From NCBI RefSeq assembly GCF_009765975.1, contig NZ_LMUJ01000064.1, positions 220,885-284,884 on the forward strand: 64,000 nucleotides of DNA. Direction: 5' to 3'. Position 1 is the first letter of the stretch; the number at the start of each line of letters is the position of its first letter. Both the position numbers and the translations under genes were made by a program. Source of the stretch: Acidisphaera sp. S103. Its GTDB lineage: Bacteria > Pseudomonadota > Alphaproteobacteria > Acetobacterales > Acetobacteraceae. Under the pieces are notes generated by a model, which was not told where the DNA came from, searched no databases, and saw only the letters and a list, made by a program, of their open reading frames with translations. Of the stretch, positions 61,356 through 64,000 are shown one piece after another.

Positions 61356-63878
61356 ATGGCGCTGACCACCTACCGTCAGAAACGCAACTTCACCGCGACG
61401 GCAGAGCCGAAAGGCGGCAGGGCACGCAAAAACGGCAACAGCTTCGTCATCCAAAAGCACGATGCGACCCGCCTGCACTACGATTTCCGGCTGGAACTGG
61501 ACGGCACCCTGAAAAGCTGGGCGGTCACCAAGGGACCCAGCCTGGTGCCGGGTGAAAAGCGGCTCGCGGTGCATGTCGAGGACCACCCGATCGAGTACGG
61601 CGACTTCGAGGGCACCATCCCCAAGGGCGAATATGGCGGCGGCACCGTCATCGTCTGGGATCGCGGCACCTGGGCGCCGATCCATGACGCCCGCAAGGGG
61701 TATGCCAAGGGCCACCTCGAGTTCACCCTGCACGGCGAGAAACTGGGCGGCCATTGGCATCTTGTCAGGATGCACGGGAAGCCACAGGAAAAGCGCGAGA
61801 ACTGGCTGCTGATCAAGGGCGACGACGACGCGGCCCGATCCGAAGACGACCGGGATATCCTGACCGAACGTCCGGAATCGGTGAAAACCGGTCGGCAAAT
61901 CGACGACGTGGCGGGGGAGGAACCCGGCTGGTCCTCCAAGACGGGAAAAATCCGGCGGAAAGCGACCGTTTCGTCAAAATCACAACCGGAGCTCAAAGGC
62001 GCCAAGCGGGCACCGCTGCCGACCTTTCGGGAGCCGATGTTGGCGACGCTGGTGGCCACGCCCCCCGCTGGCGACCGCTGGCTTCATGAAATCAAGTTCG
62101 ATGGCTATCGTCTCCAGGCCCGCATCGAGGCGGGCAAGGTCAAGCTGCTGACCCGAAGCGGCCTCGACTGGACCGACCGGTTCGGGACCGATGTCCTGGC
62201 CGCCCTGCGGGCCCTTCCGTTCGAAACCGCGCTGCTCGATGGCGAACTTGTGGTCGAGACCGCCTCCGGCGCATCGGATTTTTCCGCGCTACAAGCCGAC
62301 CTCAGCGAAGGCCGCACCAATCGCTTCGTGTTCTACCTGTTCGATCTGCTTTACCTCGACGGATTCGACCTGACCGCCCTGCCGCTGATCGCGCGGAAGA
62401 AACGGTTGGAGAAATTGCTGGGCGATGCCGCCGGCATCCTCCGTTACAGCGGTCATTTCGATGAAAGTGGGGCGTTGGTGCTGCGCCATGCCTGCCGGCT
62501 GAGCCTGGAGGGCGTGGTCTCCAAGGCACGCGATGCCCCATACAGAGCAGGCCGCGGCAAAGCCTGGGTGAAGTCGAAATGTTCCGACCGGCAGGAATTC
62601 GTCGTCGCCGGCTACGTGCCCTCCACCACCGCCCGCAACGCCGTCGGCTCCCTGGTGCTGGGTGTCTACGACGGCGACAAGCTGCGGCACGTCGGCCGTG
62701 TCGGCACCGGTTTCACGGTCGCCGTCGCCGACGATCTGTTCGAAAAGCTCAGCCGGATGCAGGTACGGTCCAGCCCGTTCGCCGACCGGTTGACCGCGGA
62801 TGAAGCCCGCCAGGTCCACTTCGTGCGGCCCCAATGCGTGGCGGAAATCGAATTCCGAGCCTGGACGGCCGACGGGCATTTGCGCCATGCGTCCTTCCGG
62901 GGCTTGCGGGAAGACAAGCCGGCGCGCGAAATCGTGCGTGAAACGGTGAAACCGATGACCACGTCCTCCACCCGAAGCGAGCCTAAACCGCAACAACGCA
63001 CGGTCAAACTGACCCATCCGGACCGTATCTACTGGCCGGACCAGGGCGTCACCAAGCAGGGCCTCGCCGACTACTATGCCGAGGTCTGGCGATCCATCGC
63101 ACCCTACATCGTCGGCCGGCCGCTTGCCCTGGTACGCTGCCCCACCGGCATCACCGGCGAGCATTTTTTCCAGAAGCATGCCTGGAAGGGCGTCAACCCG
63201 CACGTCGCGCTGGTAAACGACCCGACGGAACCGGCCGCGGAGCCATTGATCAGCATCAACGACCTCGACGGGCTGATGGCGCTGGTGCAGGCGGCGACAC
63301 TCGAGATCCACCCCTGGGGTTCGACCGTGGGCAACTGGGAGCGGCCGGACATGATCATCATGGACCTCGATCCCGGCGACGGCGTCCCCTGGCAGGCGAT
63401 GATCGATGCGGCACAAGAGACCCGCCGGCGGCTGAACGACGCGGGGTTGGCCGCGTTTGTAAAAACCTCCGGGGGCAAGGGGCTGCACGTGGTGTCGCCT
63501 CTTGTCCCGAAGGCGGAATGGCCGGTGGTGAAGGCATTCACCGAGGCCATCGCCGACGCCATGGCGGCCGATCAACCGGATCGCTTCGTTTCGACGATCA
63601 CGAAGTCGAAACGGCAGGGTAAGATCCTGGTTGATTACCTGCGTAACCAACGCAACGCCACCGCGGTCGCCGCCTACTCCACCCGCGCTCGGCCAGGTGC
63701 CGCCGTCTCCGCGCCCGTGGCCTGGGAGGAACTGGGCGACGCGATCGGCCCCGCGTATTTCACGGTCGAAAACATGCCGCCGCGCCTGGCCGCGCTGCCT
63801 GCCGACCCGTGGGACGGCTTCCGCGCCGCGGCGGTGCCGTTGGAGACGGCCAAACCCCGCCGGCGGAAGAAGGCTTAG
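61356..63878 (+). CDS. ligD: Multifunctional DNA ligase D
   Basis: 840 aa with domains in the order PE-LIG-POL. The 3'-phosphoesterase (about 1-190) has FVIQKHDATRLHYDFRLE and HVEDHPIEYGDFEGTIPKGEYGGG. The ATP-dependent ligase (about 220-530) has the nucleotidyl Lys in HEIKFDGYR (about 249), LLDGELV and EGVVSKARDAPYRAG. The primase-like polymerase (about 550-830) has THPDRIYWPDQGVTKQGLADYY, the Asp pair in MDLDPGDGVPW (about 670) and KTSGGKGLHVVSPL. All three active sites look intact. Together with Ku it repairs broken ends. Cotranscribed with ku. Confidence 0.96.
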   Translation: MALTTYRQKRNFTATAEPKGGRARKNGNSFVIQKHDATRLHYDFRLELDGTLKSWAVTKGPSLVPGEKRLAVHVEDHPIEYGDFEGTIPKGEYGGGTVIVWDRGTWAPIHDARKGYAKGHLEFTLHGEKLGGHWHLVRMHGKPQEKRENWLLIKGDDDAARSEDDRDILTERPESVKTGRQIDDVAGEEPGWSSKTGKIRRKATVSSKSQPELKGAKRAPLPTFREPMLATLVATPPAGDRWLHEIKFDGYRLQARIEAGKVKLLTRSGLDWTDRFGTDVLAALRALPFETALLDGELVVETASGASDFSALQADLSEGRTNRFVFYLFDLLYLDGFDLTALPLIARKKRLEKLLGDAAGILRYSGHFDESGALVLRHACRLSLEGVVSKARDAPYRAGRGKAWVKSKCSDRQEFVVAGYVPSTTARNAVGSLVLGVYDGDKLRHVGRVGTGFTVAVADDLFEKLSRMQVRSSPFADRLTADEARQVHFVRPQCVAEIEFRAWTADGHLRHASFRGLREDKPAREIVRETVKPMTTSSTRSEPKPQQRTVKLTHPDRIYWPDQGVTKQGLADYYAEVWRSIAPYIVGRPLALVRCPTGITGEHFFQKHAWKGVNPHVALVNDPTEPAAEPLISINDLDGLMALVQAATLEIHPWGSTVGNWERPDMIIMDLDPGDGVPWQAMIDAAQETRRRLNDAGLAAFVKTSGGKGLHVVSPLVPKAEWPVVKAFTEAIADAMAADQPDRFVSTITKSKRQGKILVDYLRNQRNATAVAAYSTRARPGAAVSAPVAWEELGDAIGPAYFTVENMPPRLAALPADPWDGFRAAAVPLETAKPRRRKKA

Positions 63879-63926
63879 CGATCCCTGGACTTATGCCGAC
63901 GACCGTTGACGTCGACACATCAGCCT

Positions 63927-64000
63927 CGTCATGGACCGGCGAAGTCCGGTCCATCCGATTCACTACCTTACCATGGCAGATGGCCCGGACTGACGCCGGG
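63927..64000. repeat. Palindromic repeat units at right edge
   Basis: ATGGACCGG (63931-63939) and CCGGTCCAT (63946-63954) form a perfect 9-bp hairpin with a 6-nt loop, preceded by CGTC. A second unit begins ATGGCCCGG (63980-63988), followed after 7 nt by CCGGG at the very edge, apparently cut by the window. They share the CGTCATGG-like style of the element at 4045-4077. They lie 53 bp or more after the ligD stop and could act as terminators, but no U-run is present. Confidence 0.6.

Overview
This high-GC window most likely comes from an alphaproteobacterium, probably Rhodospirillales/Acetobacteraceae. That placement is an inference from overall style: an AT-poor genome, near-continuous plus-strand coding, a Pro/Tyr-rich secreted protein, a RibH2-type lumazine synthase behind an FMN riboswitch, and a Ku/LigD end-joining pair. 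No rRNA or tRNA was seen that would settle it.

Bases 1-40192 hold the 3' part of a large NRPS/PKS assembly line. Five megasynthase genes (about 38 kb, the first cut by the left edge) are followed by a glycosyltransferase and a SyrP/AsnO-like Fe(II)/2-oxoglutarate dioxygenase. Every junction between the megasynthase genes, and the one into the glycosyltransferase, is a 4-nt ATGA/GTGA overlap, so this is one translationally coupled operon. Domain order as read: (C)-A-T-C-A-nMT-T-Cy-A-MT-T | C-A-oMT-nMT-T-C-A-T | KS-KR-ACP (no AT) | C-A-T-C-A-T-C | C*-A-T-E-C-A-T-TE. Specificity codes read by eye suggest ...Pro / N-Me aliphatic (Val-like) / Cys cyclised to thiazoline with a methyltransferase-fold insert / N,O-dimethyl-Tyr / Thr / one beta-hydroxylated ketide extension / undetermined (aliphatic?) / Gln / D-Asn / Ser, with TE release. 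The dioxygenase could beta-hydroxylate Asn and the glycosyltransferase could add a sugar. I do not recognise the product. The Pro, Me2Tyr and Thr building blocks recall didemnin from Tistrella, but the order and partners differ.

Bases 40193-46706 are a low-density accessory stretch: an eight-copy 14-bp tandem array, a SAM methyltransferase, an HU-like protein with a Lys/Ala-rich tail, a 5'-truncated gene remnant, a ferritin-like diiron protein, a secreted Pro/Tyr-rich protein, a GH15 glucoamylase/trehalase-type enzyme, a membrane-protein remnant, and a small unknown gene preceded by three copies of a TCACG-N4-CGTGA dyad.

Bases 46707-64000 are mostly housekeeping or conserved genes: two RND efflux pumps (no membrane-fusion protein nearby), an FMN-dependent alpha-hydroxy-acid dehydrogenase, a DEAD-box helicase, FMN riboswitch plus ribH, priA, a receiver-domain protein, and ku-ligD. 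Palindromic repeat units of one style occur at the right edge and, unusually, in frame inside an adenylation domain at 4045-4077.
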